From Hutsoniella sourekii ATCC 700629 (GTDB lineage Bacteria > Bacillota > Bacilli > Lactobacillales > Aerococcaceae), in the NCBI RefSeq assembly GCF_000518205.1, contig NZ_JADD01000011.1, positions 1-64,000 of the forward strand: a DNA stretch of 64,000 bases. Direction: 5' to 3'. Positions within the stretch are counted from its first letter, which is position 1; each line of letters opens with the position of its first letter. Positions 26,255 to 38,535 of this stretch are shown piece after piece. The notes below the pieces were generated by a model. The model did not search any database, was not told the origin of the DNA, and worked only from the letters and a program-made list of their open reading frames with translations. A program made the position numbers and the translations under genes.

Positions 26255-26420
26255 GATTGTGAATTCAGCCACTTGTTGTAAGTGAATTCAATCACGATAA
26301 AATAGGCTTTATGAGGCTTTCCTGTATTAATTAACTTGTGATGTAAATGGTTGCAAATAAAAGTTAATCGTGATAAATTAAGGTTAACTAAGTGATACAG
26401 AAACTAAGGGACTGTATTAT
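26255..26420 (+). promoter_or_regulatory. pdh upstream region with repeated motifs
   Basis: The 326 bases before pdhA hold no gene. The 8-base palindrome TGAATTCA occurs at 26260-26267 and 26283-26290. TTAA-Y-N-GTGAT-like words recur near 26329, 26362 and 26383. TATTAT near 26415 may be the -10. Such reiterated dyads suggest regulator binding, possibly by a redox or catabolite regulator, but no known box was matched with confidence. Confidence 0.4.
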
Positions 26421-26424
26421 TTAA

Positions 26425-27558
<1,134 letters not shown>

Positions 27559-27560
27559 GA

Positions 27561-28538
27561 ATGGCTCAAATGACTATGATCCAAGCCATTACAGATGCGC
27601 TGGATATCGAATTAAATAAAGACAAAAACACCCTAATCTTCGGAGAAGACGTTGGTAAGAACGGTGGGGTTTTCCGTGCTACTGAAGGATTACAAGACAA
27701 GCACGGTGAAGACCGCGTGTTCAACACGCCACTAGCTGAATCTGGAATCGGTGGCTTGGCGATGGGTCTTGCTCTTGAAGGCTTCCGCCCAATTATGGAG
27801 ATCCAATTCTTCGGCTTCGTCTTCGAAGTCATGGACTCTATCGTTGGTCAAATCGCTCGGACCCGTTACCGTCTAGGCGGTACACGCAACATGCCAGTGA
27901 CTATTCGTTCACCATTTGGTGGTGGGGTAGCTACACCGGAAATGCACGCCGACTCACTTGAAGGATTAATTGCTCAATCGCCTGGTATCAAGGTGGTTAT
28001 TCCATCTAATCCATACGATGCTAAAGGTTTATTGATTTCTTCTATTCGTGACAACGATCCAGTTGTCTTCTTGGAACATATGAAGTTATATCGTTCATTC
28101 CGTGAAGAAGTGCCAGAAGGTGAATATACGATTCCACTTGGCGAAGCTAATGTGGTTCGTGAAGGTAAGGATGTCTCCATCATTGCTTACGGTGCGATGG
28201 TTCGTGAAGCGATCAAGGCTGCTGAAACACTTGAAAAAGAAGGCATTGACGCTGAAATTATTGACTTACGTACAGTTTATCCATTTGATGTGGACGCACT
28301 AGTTAAGACCACTGAGAAAACCGGTCGTGTCGTTGTTGTTCAAGAAGCACAACGTCAAGCGGGTGTCGGTGAGAAGATTATTTCTGAGATCTCTCAACGC
28401 GCCATCCTATCTCTTAAAGCACCAATCGGTTACGTTTCTGCTCCAGATACTGTTTACCCATTTGGTATGGCTGAAAATGATTGGTTACCGAATGCAGACG
28501 ATATTGTAGCAAAAGTAAAAGAAACCACTGATTTCTAA
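27561..28538 (+). CDS. pdhB: Pyruvate dehydrogenase E1 component, beta subunit
   Basis: A 325-residue partner of PdhA in the E1 heterotetramer. Seen: [36 protein letters not shown], the conserved RSPFGGGV segment and a C-terminal transketolase-like domain ([12 protein letters not shown]). It begins just after the pdhA stop codon. A terminator-like hairpin separates it from pdhC. Confidence 0.96.
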   Translation: MAQMTMIQAITDALDIELNKDKNTLIFGEDVGKNGGVFRATEGLQDKHGEDRVFNTPLAESGIGGLAMGLALEGFRPIMEIQFFGFVFEVMDSIVGQIARTRYRLGGTRNMPVTIRSPFGGGVATPEMHADSLEGLIAQSPGIKVVIPSNPYDAKGLLISSIRDNDPVVFLEHMKLYRSFREEVPEGEYTIPLGEANVVREGKDVSIIAYGAMVREAIKAAETLEKEGIDAEIIDLRTVYPFDVDALVKTTEKTGRVVVVQEAQRQAGVGEKIISEISQRAILSLKAPIGYVSAPDTVYPFGMAENDWLPNADDIVAKVKETTDF

Positions 28539-28550
28539 TAGAACGCTTAA

Positions 28551-28586
28551 GGCCTAGGCTAGACCGCTAGCCTAGTAGCCCTTTTT
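28551..28586 (+). terminator. Terminator-like hairpin inside the pdh operon
   Basis: CTAGGCTAG (28554-28562) pairs perfectly with CTAGCCTAG (28567-28575), flanked by GGC/GCC, then CTTTTT. It lies between pdhB and pdhC, so it may reduce read-through or protect the upstream mRNA. Confidence 0.6.
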
Positions 28587-28611
28587 AGATAAGAAGAAAG
28601 GATGTAGCTAA

Positions 28612-30246
28612 ATGGCTTTTAAATTTAGATTGCCTGAGCTTGGCGAAGGGATTCACGAAGGTGAAATTGTTTCTTGGCCAGTTCAAGAAGGGCAAGAAAT
28701 TAAAGAAGATGACACACTTGTAGAGATCCAAAACGACAAGTCAGTTGAAGAAATTCCATCTCCAGTTACGGGTACCGTTAAGAAAATCCACGTTCCTGAA
28801 GGAACGGTTGCGGTTGTAGGAGACCTACTAATCGAAATCGATGCCCCTGGTTATGAAGGAAATGACGAAGAAGACGAAACGCCTCAAGAAGAAGCAGCAG
28901 AGGTTCAAGCAGCTCCAGCCTCATCTAACAGCAACTTCATCTTCCGTCTACCAGAACTAGGCGAAGGAATCCACGAAGGAGAAGTCGTCTCCTGGTTGGT
29001 TAAAGAAGGCGATTCTGTAAGTGAAGATGACACACTAGTGGAAATCCAAAACGACAAGTCAGTTGAAGAACTACCTTCTCCGTACAACGGAACGGTTGTT
29101 AAGATCTATGTTGAAGAAGGAACCGTTGCCCATGTTGGCGATGCCTTAATCGAAATCGACGCCCCTGACTATGAAGGTGACGGCGACGAGGCAGCTGGTA
29201 CGCCTGCTTCTCCAGCTGCAGAAGTTGGCGAAGATCCAGCTCAAGGTGCTGCTTCTAACGCATCAACCGGTCAAGCTAGCGGCCAAGCAGGTCAAAGCCC
29301 TGCCGGACACGTGCTAGCTATGCCATCTGTTCGCAAGTTAGCCCGCGAAAAAGGCATCGACATCAACCAAGTGACACCAACTGGTAAGGGTGGCCGCGTT
29401 ACAGCTGACGATATCAATAACTTTGATCCAAATGCCAGTGGTGCTTCAGCTGCTCAAGCCTCTGAACCCGCTTCACAAGCCAGTCAAGAAACAGCAGCTC
29501 CAGCAGTCGCTAAGAGTGAGCCAGCTTCTATTCCAAGTGGCGAACGTCAAGAGCGCGTGAAGATGACACCAATGCGTAAGGCGATCTCTAAGGCAATGGT
29601 TACTTCTAAGTACACCGCTCCTCAAGTTACTCACTTTGATGAGATTGAAGTCTCTAAACTATGGGCTCACCGTAAGAAATTCAAGGATATTGCTAGCGAA
29701 CGCGATACTAAGCTAACCTTCCTACCATATGTGGTTAAGGCCTTAGTGGCAGCGGCTAAGAAATACCCAATTATCAATGCCAAATTAGACGAATCAACAG
29801 ATGAGATTGTCTACAACAACTACTACAATATCGGTATCGCAACTGATACGGATGCTGGATTATATGTACCCGTTATCAAGGATGCCAATACCCTAAGTAT
29901 GTTCGATATTGCGGACTCAATTACAGACCTAGCTGACAAGGCTCATGCCGGTAAGTTAAGCGCAGGTGAAATGCGTGATGGAACCATCTCTATTTCTAAC
30001 ATTGGTTCTGCTGGCGGTAAGTGGTTTACTCCAATCTTGAACTACCCTGAGGTAGCTATCCTAGGATTTGGTTCCATCGTTCAACAACCGATCGTTAACG
30101 ATGAAGGTGAATTAGCCATCGGTCGTGTGGTCAAGTTATCCCTGACTTATGACCACCGGGTTATCGACGGCGCCACTGCCCAAAAAGCCTTGAACGAAGT
30201 CAAGAAATACTTAGCAGACCCTGAATTACTATTAATGGAAGGTTAA
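28612..30246 (+). CDS. pdhC: Dihydrolipoamide acetyltransferase (E2) with two lipoyl domains
   Basis: A 544-residue core of the pyruvate dehydrogenase complex. Two lipoyl domains (about residues 1-80 and 104-183), each with the lipoylated Lys in [10 protein letters not shown], are followed by an Ala/Pro/Gln-rich linker, a peripheral-subunit-binding domain ([19 protein letters not shown]), a second linker, and the acyltransferase domain ending with the catalytic [15 protein letters not shown]. Two lipoyl domains are common in Lactobacillales. Confidence 0.97.
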   Translation: MAFKFRLPELGEGIHEGEIVSWPVQEGQEIKEDDTLVEIQNDKSVEEIPSPVTGTVKKIHVPEGTVAVVGDLLIEIDAPGYEGNDEEDETPQEEAAEVQAAPASSNSNFIFRLPELGEGIHEGEVVSWLVKEGDSVSEDDTLVEIQNDKSVEELPSPYNGTVVKIYVEEGTVAHVGDALIEIDAPDYEGDGDEAAGTPASPAAEVGEDPAQGAASNASTGQASGQAGQSPAGHVLAMPSVRKLAREKGIDINQVTPTGKGGRVTADDINNFDPNASGASAAQASEPASQASQETAAPAVAKSEPASIPSGERQERVKMTPMRKAISKAMVTSKYTAPQVTHFDEIEVSKLWAHRKKFKDIASERDTKLTFLPYVVKALVAAAKKYPIINAKLDESTDEIVYNNYYNIGIATDTDAGLYVPVIKDANTLSMFDIADSITDLADKAHAGKLSAGEMRDGTISISNIGSAGGKWFTPILNYPEVAILGFGSIVQQPIVNDEGELAIGRVVKLSLTYDHRVIDGATAQKALNEVKKYLADPELLLMEG

Positions 30247-30258
30247 GGTGAAGATTAG

Positions 30259-31668
30259 ATGGTAGTAGGAGATTTCGCAATTGAACTAGATACAGTCGTT
30301 GTTGGTTCTGGACCTGGTGGATACGTGGCAGCTATTCGAGCTGCCCAACTAGGCCAAAAAGTAGCCATCATCGAACGGGATTATATCGGAGGAACTTGTC
30401 TAAACGTTGGTTGTATTCCTTCTAAGGCATTAATCAACGCTGGTCATGTCTACCATAATGCGAAGCACGGGGACTTCTTTGGTGTGAACACCAAGGATAT
30501 TACAGTTGATTTTGCCCGTACCCAACAATGGAAAGATGAAGAAGTCGTTGGTAAATTAACTGGCGGTGTTGAGATGCTCTTGAAGAAGAACAAGGTAGAA
30601 ATTATCGAAGGAGAAGCCTTTTTTGTTAATGACAATACCTTACGCGTCATCAAGGAAGACTCGGCTCAAACTTATTCATTCAAGAACGCGATTATCGCAA
30701 CCGGTAGCCGTCCTATCGAAATTCCAGGCTTTGCCTTCAATGACCGCGTCCTAGATTCAACCGGTATCCTAGCCTTAACAGATATCCCTAAAGACTTAGT
30801 GGTTATCGGTGGCGGTTATATCGGATCTGAATTAGCGGGTGCTTTTGCTAACTTTGGTACCAAGATTACAATCTTGGAAGGGTCACCGCAAATTATTCCA
30901 AACTTTGAGAAGGATATGGTGCGCCTAGTTGAAAATGAATTCAAGGAAAAAGACGTTGAAATCATTACCAACGCGATGGCAAAAGAAGCATCAGTTGATG
31001 GCGACCGCGTAACAGTTACTTATGAAGTGGGTGGCAAGACCCATACAGTTGAAGCTGATTACTGTCTAGTAACAGTCGGCCGTCGTCCAAACACTGACGA
31101 AATGGGCTTAGAGTTAGCTGGTGTCCGTGTTGGCGACCGTGGTCTCATTGCTGTGGATGACCAGTGTCGGACTAGCGTGAAGAATATCTACGCCATTGGA
31201 GACGCAGTCGAAGGACCAGCTCTTGCCCATAAGGCCAGCTATGAAGCCAAGGTAGCAGCTGCTGCTATTTCTGGTGATGAGTCAACCGTGGTTGATTATG
31301 TAGCTATTCCAGCGGTCTGCTTCACGGATCCTGAACTAGCTTCTGTAGGTCACACTCAAGAATCAGCCAAGGAAGCTGGCTTAGACGTTAAAGCAACCAA
31401 GTTCCCATTTGCTGGTAACGGTCGTGCCTTATCCTTGAACCATACGGATGGATTTGTCCGTCTCATTACAACCAAGGAAGGCAACGTGATCGTGGGAGCT
31501 CAAGTGGCTGGACCAAATGCTTCTGATGTGATTGCTGAATTAACCTTAGCGGTTGAGTCAGGTATGAATGCTGAAGACATTGCCTTGACCATCCACTCTC
31601 ACCCATCACTAGCAGAATCAGTCATGGATACAGCTGAAGCAGCTCTAGGAATGCCAATTCACATGTAA
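30259..31668 (+). CDS. pdhD: Dihydrolipoamide dehydrogenase (E3)
   Basis: A 469-residue flavoprotein that reoxidises lipoamide with NAD. FAD motif [18 protein letters not shown], redox disulfide [19 protein letters not shown] motif [18 protein letters not shown] and the C-terminal catalytic [12 protein letters not shown] are all present. Fourth gene of the operon, 12 bases after pdhC, followed by a terminator. Confidence 0.97.
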   Translation: MVVGDFAIELDTVVVGSGPGGYVAAIRAAQLGQKVAIIERDYIGGTCLNVGCIPSKALINAGHVYHNAKHGDFFGVNTKDITVDFARTQQWKDEEVVGKLTGGVEMLLKKNKVEIIEGEAFFVNDNTLRVIKEDSAQTYSFKNAIIATGSRPIEIPGFAFNDRVLDSTGILALTDIPKDLVVIGGGYIGSELAGAFANFGTKITILEGSPQIIPNFEKDMVRLVENEFKEKDVEIITNAMAKEASVDGDRVTVTYEVGGKTHTVEADYCLVTVGRRPNTDEMGLELAGVRVGDRGLIAVDDQCRTSVKNIYAIGDAVEGPALAHKASYEAKVAAAAISGDESTVVDYVAIPAVCFTDPELASVGHTQESAKEAGLDVKATKFPFAGNGRALSLNHTDGFVRLITTKEGNVIVGAQVAGPNASDVIAELTLAVESGMNAEDIALTIHSHPSLAESVMDTAEAALGMPIHM

Positions 31669-31686
31669 GCTAATTAAACCGTTCAA

Positions 31687-31713
31687 AAGTCGAGCTTTAG
31701 CTCGGCTTTTTTT
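31687..31713 (+). terminator. Terminator of the pdh operon
   Basis: AAGTCGAGC / GCTCGGCTT with a TTTA loop, then a T run. The rest of the gap up to 31979 contains a foldable segment at 31779-31855 (outer TCATCATC/GATGATGG, inner CCACT/AGTGG) and a palindromic AAACGTTT at 31940-31947 that resembles half of a cre site. Confidence 0.9.
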
Positions 31714-31979
31714 GATGCTAGAATTAGAGACAAAAGACGATCTGACAGAATCTTCCACAGGAAAGGTGAATACGATCATTCATCATCTTCCGGGCTGGCC
31801 CCACTGTCCAAGTGGATAGCCAAACGGCCTTTAGCTTCCGCTTTTCTGATGATGGATAAAGGACCAAGATAAATTCAATTCCCTGAGCAAATCATTCTGC
31901 CTTTCTGGCAAGCTGTGGTATATTTAGAGCGCAAAAGGGAAACGTTTGCAAATATTGAATAGATAGGTAGGAGATATGA

Positions 31980-32726
31980 ATGTTATTAGAAGGTAAAGTA
32001 GCGATTATTACGGGAGCGGGGTCTGGATTTGGCCGGGCCACCTCCTTGTTATTTGCCCAAGAAGGGGCTAAGGTTGCCGTTGTTGATTATGCGGTAGAAG
32101 GAGCGGAAGAGACTGTTTCGATGATTCAAGAAGCGGGCGGTCAAGCCGTTGCCATTCAAGCGGATGTTTCAAAGGCTGACCAAGTCAAGAACTTTATTGA
32201 CAAAACCGTAGAAGCCTTTGGTCAAATTGATATTCTCTTCAATAATGCAGGGATTTACGTACCAGGAAATGTAGAAGAAACCGAACTAGATGGTTTCCAA
32301 CGTAGTATGGATGTTAACGTAACGGCTGTCTACTTGGCCAGCCACTACGCTATGCCATACCTTAAGAAGACCCAAGGAAATATTATTTCAACAGCTTCGG
32401 CTGGCGGTATTATTGGCTTCCCTGAAGCGGTTGCTTACGGGACCACAAAAGGTGCGGTCATCTCTATGATGCGGGCGATTGCGGTTGACTACGCTAAAGA
32501 CGGCGTCAGAGCTAATGCCATCTGTCCAGGAACCGGTCGGACAGGTATGACCAAGGACTTATTAGAAGTTGAGGATATTGCGGCTGGCTTCCTAACGCCT
32601 ATTCCAATCAAGCGCTTTGGTGAACCGGAAGATATTGCTCAAGCAGCCTTATTCTTAGCCAGCGACCAAGCTAGCTATATTACCGGCCACGCCCTTCCTG
32701 TTGATGGCGGCTGGACCATGAGCTAA
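31980..32726 (+). CDS. Short-chain dehydrogenase/reductase
   Basis: A 248-residue NAD(P)-dependent oxidoreductase. The cofactor motif TGAGSGFGRATS, the structural NNAG and the catalytic Ser with YGTTKGAV (Y-x-x-x-K) are intact. Asp at the end of strand 2 (VVDYAVEG) favours NAD(H). GGTAGGAG precedes ATG 31980. The C-terminal LPVDGGWTMS is typical of classical SDRs acting on alcohols or sugars. A weak cre-like palindrome lies 30-40 bases upstream, hinting at carbon control (inference). Substrate unknown. Confidence 0.88.
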   Translation: MLLEGKVAIITGAGSGFGRATSLLFAQEGAKVAVVDYAVEGAEETVSMIQEAGGQAVAIQADVSKADQVKNFIDKTVEAFGQIDILFNNAGIYVPGNVEETELDGFQRSMDVNVTAVYLASHYAMPYLKKTQGNIISTASAGGIIGFPEAVAYGTTKGAVISMMRAIAVDYAKDGVRANAICPGTGRTGMTKDLLEVEDIAAGFLTPIPIKRFGEPEDIAQAALFLASDQASYITGHALPVDGGWTMS

Positions 32727-32788
32727 CAACCAGCTCGCTTCGTAACTGTAAGATCGATTAAAATCAATTATTAAGAGTATCAACAATT

Positions 32789-32836
32789 AAATACTCCTCC
32801 AGCAGTCTTGGTCTATTACTGCTGGAGGAGTATTTG
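32789..32836. terminator. Bidirectional terminator between convergent genes
   Basis: AAATACTCCTCCAGCAGT (32789-32806) pairs perfectly with ACTGCTGGAGGAGTATTT (32818-32835), giving an 18-base stem with A and T flanks usable on both strands. Confidence 0.9.
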
Positions 32837-32895
32837 TTTGGAAGCTTTTATCAAGCTGTTTTAGTTGAACTTATAAGCTGACTTGCTTAGTTCAT

Positions 32896-34902
32896 TTAAC
32901 GTTTCTTCTTATCAAAACGAGTTAAGTTATAATACTGGATGATGCGGTTGAGCTTGTCACCGTAGTGGATATCGGTGGCATAAGTACCGGTTAGAGCCTT
33001 GGTTGCCTCCTTGTAGGTCTTGGCCTGGCTGAAGCGGGCTGGCCAGTATAGTTGACGGCGCCAGTTGCTTCCTACTCCCGTTAGCACCCGGGCGTAATCT
33101 TCCATGGACTCGCGGTAATTATTATAGCGGCGGAAGTCGGCTTGGATGCGGTAATAGTTCCCCTTACCGTCATCTTCCAAGGTAGCCATATTGACTCTTG
33201 GACCCGGGAAGCTACCGGACTTAATGCCAAACAAGTTGTAATTTGGTTTCAAGGAAAGGTCACTATTGCCCCAACCGGTCTCCAAGGCCGCTTGAGCAAT
33301 CATCACAGATGCATACAAGTCGTTGGCTCCAGCAATGCCTTGGGCATGCGGAGCTAACCATTGGATAAACTCCTGAGGCTTGATCTTGTTAATATCTAGG
33401 GCAGACTTAGGAATCCAACCTTGAATCTGACGGCTAGGAATGGAAATATAGGCAAATTTTCCTTTCGGGGTCCGTTGTTCTCTTTGGATGTGGACAGTAA
33501 TGCCACTTAAGCGGTTGGTGTCAGCTAGGACTTGGTAATTGGCTAGCCCTTCTGGCCGGTCAGTGACCCAGGCACCAGGCTTGATCTGACCACTATAGTG
33601 AAGTTCACGTTCTTCCAGAACCCGGTCGACACTCAAGCCTCGCTTATCAATCCAGCCCTGGATGCCAGTTCCTAAGACTTGAACCTTGGCCCAGGTCGCT
33701 CTCGGAGTCACTGCTTCTTGAATCACTTCAACGCGTTGACCGTTCAAGTTCCCCACCTGTCTGATGATCTTGAAGTCATAGACGCCAAAAGGCTTGGTCG
33801 AAATCGTATGGTAGGAACCCTTGAGTTGAGCTTGATAGCGGGCAGGGGACTGGCTGGTAACCTGTTCAATGTCTATAGCTCTTTGGTCGACCCAGCCTTG
33901 AAGATTACTGCCGACCACATGAACATAGGCCCAAGTGGCGCGGTCGGTTTTTTGTTGTTTAGAGATACGCACTTCACGACCGTTCAAGTCACCCACTTGA
34001 CGAATAATCTCAAAGCCTCGTAAGCCAAATGGTTTGGTATTGATCGTGTGGTAGCGACCCTTGAAGCGACCCGCATAATTAATCGCCTGCTCAGCTTGGG
34101 TGACTTGTTCTGGATCAATGGCTCTTTGGTCAATCCAGCCTTTAAGTGAGCTACCGACCACGTGGATATAAGCCCACTTGGCTCGCTGGGTAGCGACTTC
34201 TTGGGTGACTCGCACTTCACGACCAGCTAGATTACCTACTTGGCGTAGGATATCAAAGCCATCCACCCCAAATGGCTTGCTGGTAATGGTGTGACCCGGA
34301 TGGTTCAACTTGCCCGCATAGTTAATGGTTTGTACCGGTTGGGTCAGGCTTTCTACTTGGATGGCCTCTTTGGGGACCCATCCTTCTTGACCACTCCCTA
34401 GAACATGGACATAAGCCCAAGTTCCTTCAGGGGTGTCGACTTGTCGAGTCGCCCGGACTTCCTTGCCAACTAGGTCTTGCTTTTGAGTGTTAGCAGTCGG
34501 GTTACTGGCTTGAAAGTCAGTGCTTGATGCCAGTTTACCGGCAAAATGATGACGGTAACCGGTGTCTTTGGTTAATTCAGGCTGAAGGGTGACGCTAGGG
34601 GCGGCATACATGCGGTAAGCTCTCGGCTCTTCCTCGGCCAATTCAGTGGTGGTTAGATCTTCTGTTTCATTTTCTATTGTAACTGTATTTATTACAGGGT
34701 CATTAGGTATGACTTCTTCTGGAGTGGCTTCCGCAGCTGGCTGTTCCATTGCTTCTGCACTTGGGTCAGCTTGGGCTAGGGTATCCGATGCTACTGGTGG
34801 CAGGCTTTCTTGGGCTTGTACCTGTGTCAAGCTTAAGCCAAGGCCAATACTGCTGGCACACAAGCTAGCCGCTAAGATTTGATATTTGAGTTGTGTCTTC
34901 AT
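32896..34902 (-). CDS. Secreted glucosaminidase (autolysin) with five GW/SH3-like modules
   Basis: A 668-residue cell-wall hydrolase. Residues 1-30 form a signal peptide (MKTQLKYQILAASLCASSIG ... QVQA). A Glu/Ala-rich low-complexity stretch follows, then five GW-type repeats of about 75 residues from roughly 110 to 495, each ending in a GW[IV]-x-[KQ]-x-[AG] motif (GWVPKEAI, GWIDQRAI, GWVDQRAI, GWIDKRGL, GWIPKSAL). GW modules bind teichoic acids. The C-terminal 170 residues are a glucosaminidase domain (SVMIAQAALETGWGNSDLS ... YNLFGIK) expected to cleave N-acetylglucosamine linkages during cell separation. It is transcribed alone. Confidence 0.93.
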   Translation of the reverse strand: MKTQLKYQILAASLCASSIGLGLSLTQVQAQESLPPVASDTLAQADPSAEAMEQPAAEATPEEVIPNDPVINTVTIENETEDLTTTELAEEEPRAYRMYAAPSVTLQPELTKDTGYRHHFAGKLASSTDFQASNPTANTQKQDLVGKEVRATRQVDTPEGTWAYVHVLGSGQEGWVPKEAIQVESLTQPVQTINYAGKLNHPGHTITSKPFGVDGFDILRQVGNLAGREVRVTQEVATQRAKWAYIHVVGSSLKGWIDQRAIDPEQVTQAEQAINYAGRFKGRYHTINTKPFGLRGFEIIRQVGDLNGREVRISKQQKTDRATWAYVHVVGSNLQGWVDQRAIDIEQVTSQSPARYQAQLKGSYHTISTKPFGVYDFKIIRQVGNLNGQRVEVIQEAVTPRATWAKVQVLGTGIQGWIDKRGLSVDRVLEERELHYSGQIKPGAWVTDRPEGLANYQVLADTNRLSGITVHIQREQRTPKGKFAYISIPSRQIQGWIPKSALDINKIKPQEFIQWLAPHAQGIAGANDLYASVMIAQAALETGWGNSDLSLKPNYNLFGIKSGSFPGPRVNMATLEDDGKGNYYRIQADFRRYNNYRESMEDYARVLTGVGSNWRRQLYWPARFSQAKTYKEATKALTGTYATDIHYGDKLNRIIQYYNLTRFDKKKR

Positions 34903-35148
34903 GGTATCTCCTTTTATATTTATAGTCCTAATTATTATATCTAATTATAGTGGGCAAGGCTAGATTATTTGGCCTTCACTAGTTATTTTGTGAGTAAGCG
35001 ATTACCATTTAGATTAGTTTGTGAATACCGGCAAAAATCCTAAATCTCATTTTATTTTAAAGTTACTGAAATTATCCACTTGGCTTAAGCTTATGTTGTT
35101 ATTTTATTGAGTCAATATCCAACAAAAACTTATAATTGATGATTCTCC

Positions 35149-35177
35149 TTGATTTCACAATCTATTAGGGGTACAAT
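35149..35177 (+). promoter_or_regulatory. Likely atp operon promoter
   Basis: TTGATT (35149-35154), 17-base spacer, TACAAT (35172-35177), about 80 bases before atpB. The rest of the 34903-35255 gap is AT-rich and should also hold the leftward autolysin promoter. Confidence 0.6.
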
Positions 35178-35255
35178 CATTGGTATTACAGGACTGAATG
35201 GAGTTTTATATGGTTTTGTATGCATAAAATCACAAAATAGAAAGAAGGTTTAAAC

Positions 35256-36205
<950 letters not shown>

Positions 36206-36218
36206 TAGGAGGTAAGGA

Positions 36219-36728
36219 ATGGAAATACTAGGACAAACTGCTCTTGGTCAATTCTTAATGACCCTTATCGCTTTTGGATTAGTGATCTTCCTTGTCTACA
36301 AGTACGGTTGGCAACCGATTACTCAAATGCTTGAGGAACGTAAAGAAACGATTACACGTGACTTAAAAGAAGCTCAAATGAGTAAAGACGAAGTAGCTGC
36401 CAGCGTGAATCAAGCCCACGAAGGCTTAGTTCAAGCCCGCAAGGAAGCGCAAGATATTATTGATGCCGCCACCAAAACGGCCAACAATAAAGCCCAATTA
36501 ATTGAAGAAGAGGCCCGCCAACGAGCAGAAGAATTAGAAGCAAGCACGCGTGTCGCCCTAGAACAAGAAAGGGCTCAAATGCAAAGTGAAATGGAAGAAA
36601 GCGTCTTAAGCTTATCCATTGCTATGGCTGAGAAGATTCTAAGACGAGAATTAAGTCAAGCCGACCAAGAAGAATACGTGGCTCATTTTATCAGCCAACT
36701 GCAAAGTGAAGTGAATCCTCATGACTAA
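36219..36728 (+). CDS. atpF: F1Fo ATP synthase subunit b
   Basis: A 169-residue peripheral-stalk protein. One N-terminal membrane helix (GQFLMTLIAFGLVIFLVYKY) is followed by a long charged coiled coil rich in Glu, Ala and Gln. Its length and C-terminus are normal, with no fused delta domain. It overlaps the next gene by 8 bases. This matters because atpH is truncated. Confidence 0.96.
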   Translation: MEILGQTALGQFLMTLIAFGLVIFLVYKYGWQPITQMLEERKETITRDLKEAQMSKDEVAASVNQAHEGLVQARKEAQDIIDAATKTANNKAQLIEEEARQRAEELEASTRVALEQERAQMQSEMEESVLSLSIAMAEKILRRELSQADQEEYVAHFISQLQSEVNPHD

Positions 36729-37002
36729 TTTGAATTTAACCTTACTTGAAGATAAGATGTCACGTCGCGCTCCCAAAAAAGATACATTAACGATTACGAG
36801 TGCTCAGGAATTAACCGATCAAGAAAAGCAAGAAATCATCGATATCTTTGCTGATAAGATTCACCGTGATTTCAAAGAAGTGATCTATATTGTGGATCCA
36901 GACTTAATTGCTGGGGTTCACGTGCAATCAACGGCCTATTCCTACGAATGGTCCGCCCAGAAATTATTAAGAGACTTAGCACGCTCTCTGATTAAGAAAT
37001 AG
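36721..37002 (+). CDS. atpH: ATP synthase delta subunit lacking its N-terminal domain
   Basis: Only 93 residues against about 175-180 for normal AtpH. What is present matches the C-terminal part of delta: [20 protein letters not shown] and [20 protein letters not shown], corresponding to the conserved terminal segment that contacts subunit b. The six-helix N-terminal domain, which in other bacteria binds the alpha N-termini at the top of F1, is absent. No intergenic sequence could encode it, because ATG 36721 overlaps atpF and the downstream atpA follows 11 bases later. No stop or frameshift marks a recent accident. Confidence 0.85.
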   Translation: MTNLNLTLLEDKMSRRAPKKDTLTITSAQELTDQEKQEIIDIFADKIHRDFKEVIYIVDPDLIAGVHVQSTAYSYEWSAQKLLRDLARSLIKK

Positions 37003-37013
37003 GAGGTAATCAA

Positions 37014-38522
37014 ATGAGTATTGAATCGATCAAGCAAACCTTGCTCCAAGAGATTGCCGCCTTCCAACCTGAAGAGACAATCGAAGCGGTCGGGACAATT
37101 ACTTCCATTGGAGACGGGATCGCTCAAGTTAGCGGTCTAGACAAGGTAAAATACGGCGAGATGGTCCAATTTGCTAACGGTACCATCGGTATGGTTCAAA
37201 ACCTGAATGAAGGTAGCGTCGGGATCATTATCTTTGGTGAATATTCTGATATTCATGAAGGACATATGGTTCGCCGCCTAAACCGGATGATGGAAGTACC
37301 TGTCGGAGACAACTTCCTAGGACGGGTCGTCAACCCACTCGGAGAGCCGATTGATGGCTTAGGTACTATTGAAGCTACAGGCTACCGACCAGTAGAGACT
37401 GAAGCGCCCGGCATTATGGACCGTCAAAGTGTAGACCAACCGCTACAGACAGGCATTAAAGCCCTAGATGCTCTAGTACCTATTGGACGCGGTCAACGGG
37501 AATTGATCATTGGAGACCGTAAGACTGGTAAGACGACTGTCGCAGTGGATGCGATTATCAACCAGAAGGATTCAGATGTCCTTTGTATCTATGTCTCAAT
37601 CGGTCAAAAGGCTTCGACGGTTAAGAATATCGTCTCTACCTTACAAAAGCATGACGCGATGGACTATACCATTGTGATGTCAGCGACAGCTTCACAAGCG
37701 ACCTCGCTCCAATATTTGGCTCCTTATGCAGCCACAGCAATGGCCGAAGAGTTTATGTACAATGGCAAGCATGTTCTAATTGTCTATGACGACCTCTCCA
37801 AACAAGCGGTCGCTTACCGTGAACTGAGCTTGCTACTTAAACGACCACCTGGACGGGAAGCTTATCCAGGGGATATCTTCTACTTGCACTCACGTTTACT
37901 TGAACGTTCAGCTAAGTTGAATGATGCCCTAGGAGGTGGGTCAATTACGGCCTTACCGATCATCGAAACCCAAGGTGGGGATATCTCTGCTTATATTCCA
38001 ACCAACGTTATCTCAATTACCGATGGTCAGATCTTCCTAGAAAGCGACCTCTTCCTAGCTGGTGTGCGCCCAGCGATTAATGCTGGACTTTCCGTATCCC
38101 GGGTAGGTGGATCGGCACAATTACCAGCCATGAAGAAGGTATCCGGTACCTTGCGGATTGACCTAGCCAGCTACCGTGAATTGGAAGCCTTTAGTCAATT
38201 TGGTTCCGACTTAGACGAGATGACACGTGCCAGTCTAGCTCACGGGGAAAAGACGGTCGAAATCTTGAAGCAACGTGCACATGAATTGATCCCAGCTTCC
38301 AAGCAAATCATTCTTTTCTATGCCTTGGTTAATCAATATTTGAAGCCAGTGGAAGCCAGCAAGGTCAGAGACTTTGAACATGAGTTATACGAGTACTTGG
38401 ACCGCTACCATGCGGACTTATTAAGAGAAATCGAAACCAAAGGTAAGATTGAAGATTATCAAGTGGTTGATCAATTATTAGAAGCCTTCAGCTCTGACTT
38501 TTTGAATGTTTCTGCTGATTAG
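37014..38522 (+). CDS. atpA: F1Fo ATP synthase subunit alpha
   Basis: A 502-residue catalytic-hexamer subunit with non-catalytic nucleotide sites. The P-loop is [11 protein letters not shown], and the ATP synthase alpha/beta signature [17 protein letters not shown] is present. The N-terminus ([20 protein letters not shown]) is of standard type even though its usual partner domain in delta is missing. Confidence 0.98.
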   Translation: MSIESIKQTLLQEIAAFQPEETIEAVGTITSIGDGIAQVSGLDKVKYGEMVQFANGTIGMVQNLNEGSVGIIIFGEYSDIHEGHMVRRLNRMMEVPVGDNFLGRVVNPLGEPIDGLGTIEATGYRPVETEAPGIMDRQSVDQPLQTGIKALDALVPIGRGQRELIIGDRKTGKTTVAVDAIINQKDSDVLCIYVSIGQKASTVKNIVSTLQKHDAMDYTIVMSATASQATSLQYLAPYAATAMAEEFMYNGKHVLIVYDDLSKQAVAYRELSLLLKRPPGREAYPGDIFYLHSRLLERSAKLNDALGGGSITALPIIETQGGDISAYIPTNVISITDGQIFLESDLFLAGVRPAINAGLSVSRVGGSAQLPAMKKVSGTLRIDLASYRELEAFSQFGSDLDEMTRASLAHGEKTVEILKQRAHELIPASKQIILFYALVNQYLKPVEASKVRDFEHELYEYLDRYHADLLREIETKGKIEDYQVVDQLLEAFSSDFLNVSAD

Positions 38523-38535
38523 TTAGGAGGGAATT

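Noticed and set aside
31938-31951. Catabolite (cre) site before the SDR gene
   Set aside because: The centre AAACGTTT fits, but the outer bases deviate from the consensus at several positions, so it is mentioned only as a weak possibility.
33142-34023. Plus-strand ORFs opposite the autolysin gene
   Set aside because: They mirror the GW repeats of the leftward gene and lack ribosome sites.
36721-37002. AtpH truncated by a recent frameshift
   Set aside because: No leftover N-terminal delta sequence is present in any frame around it; atpF ends normally and overlaps the start, so the short form is genuine in this sequence.
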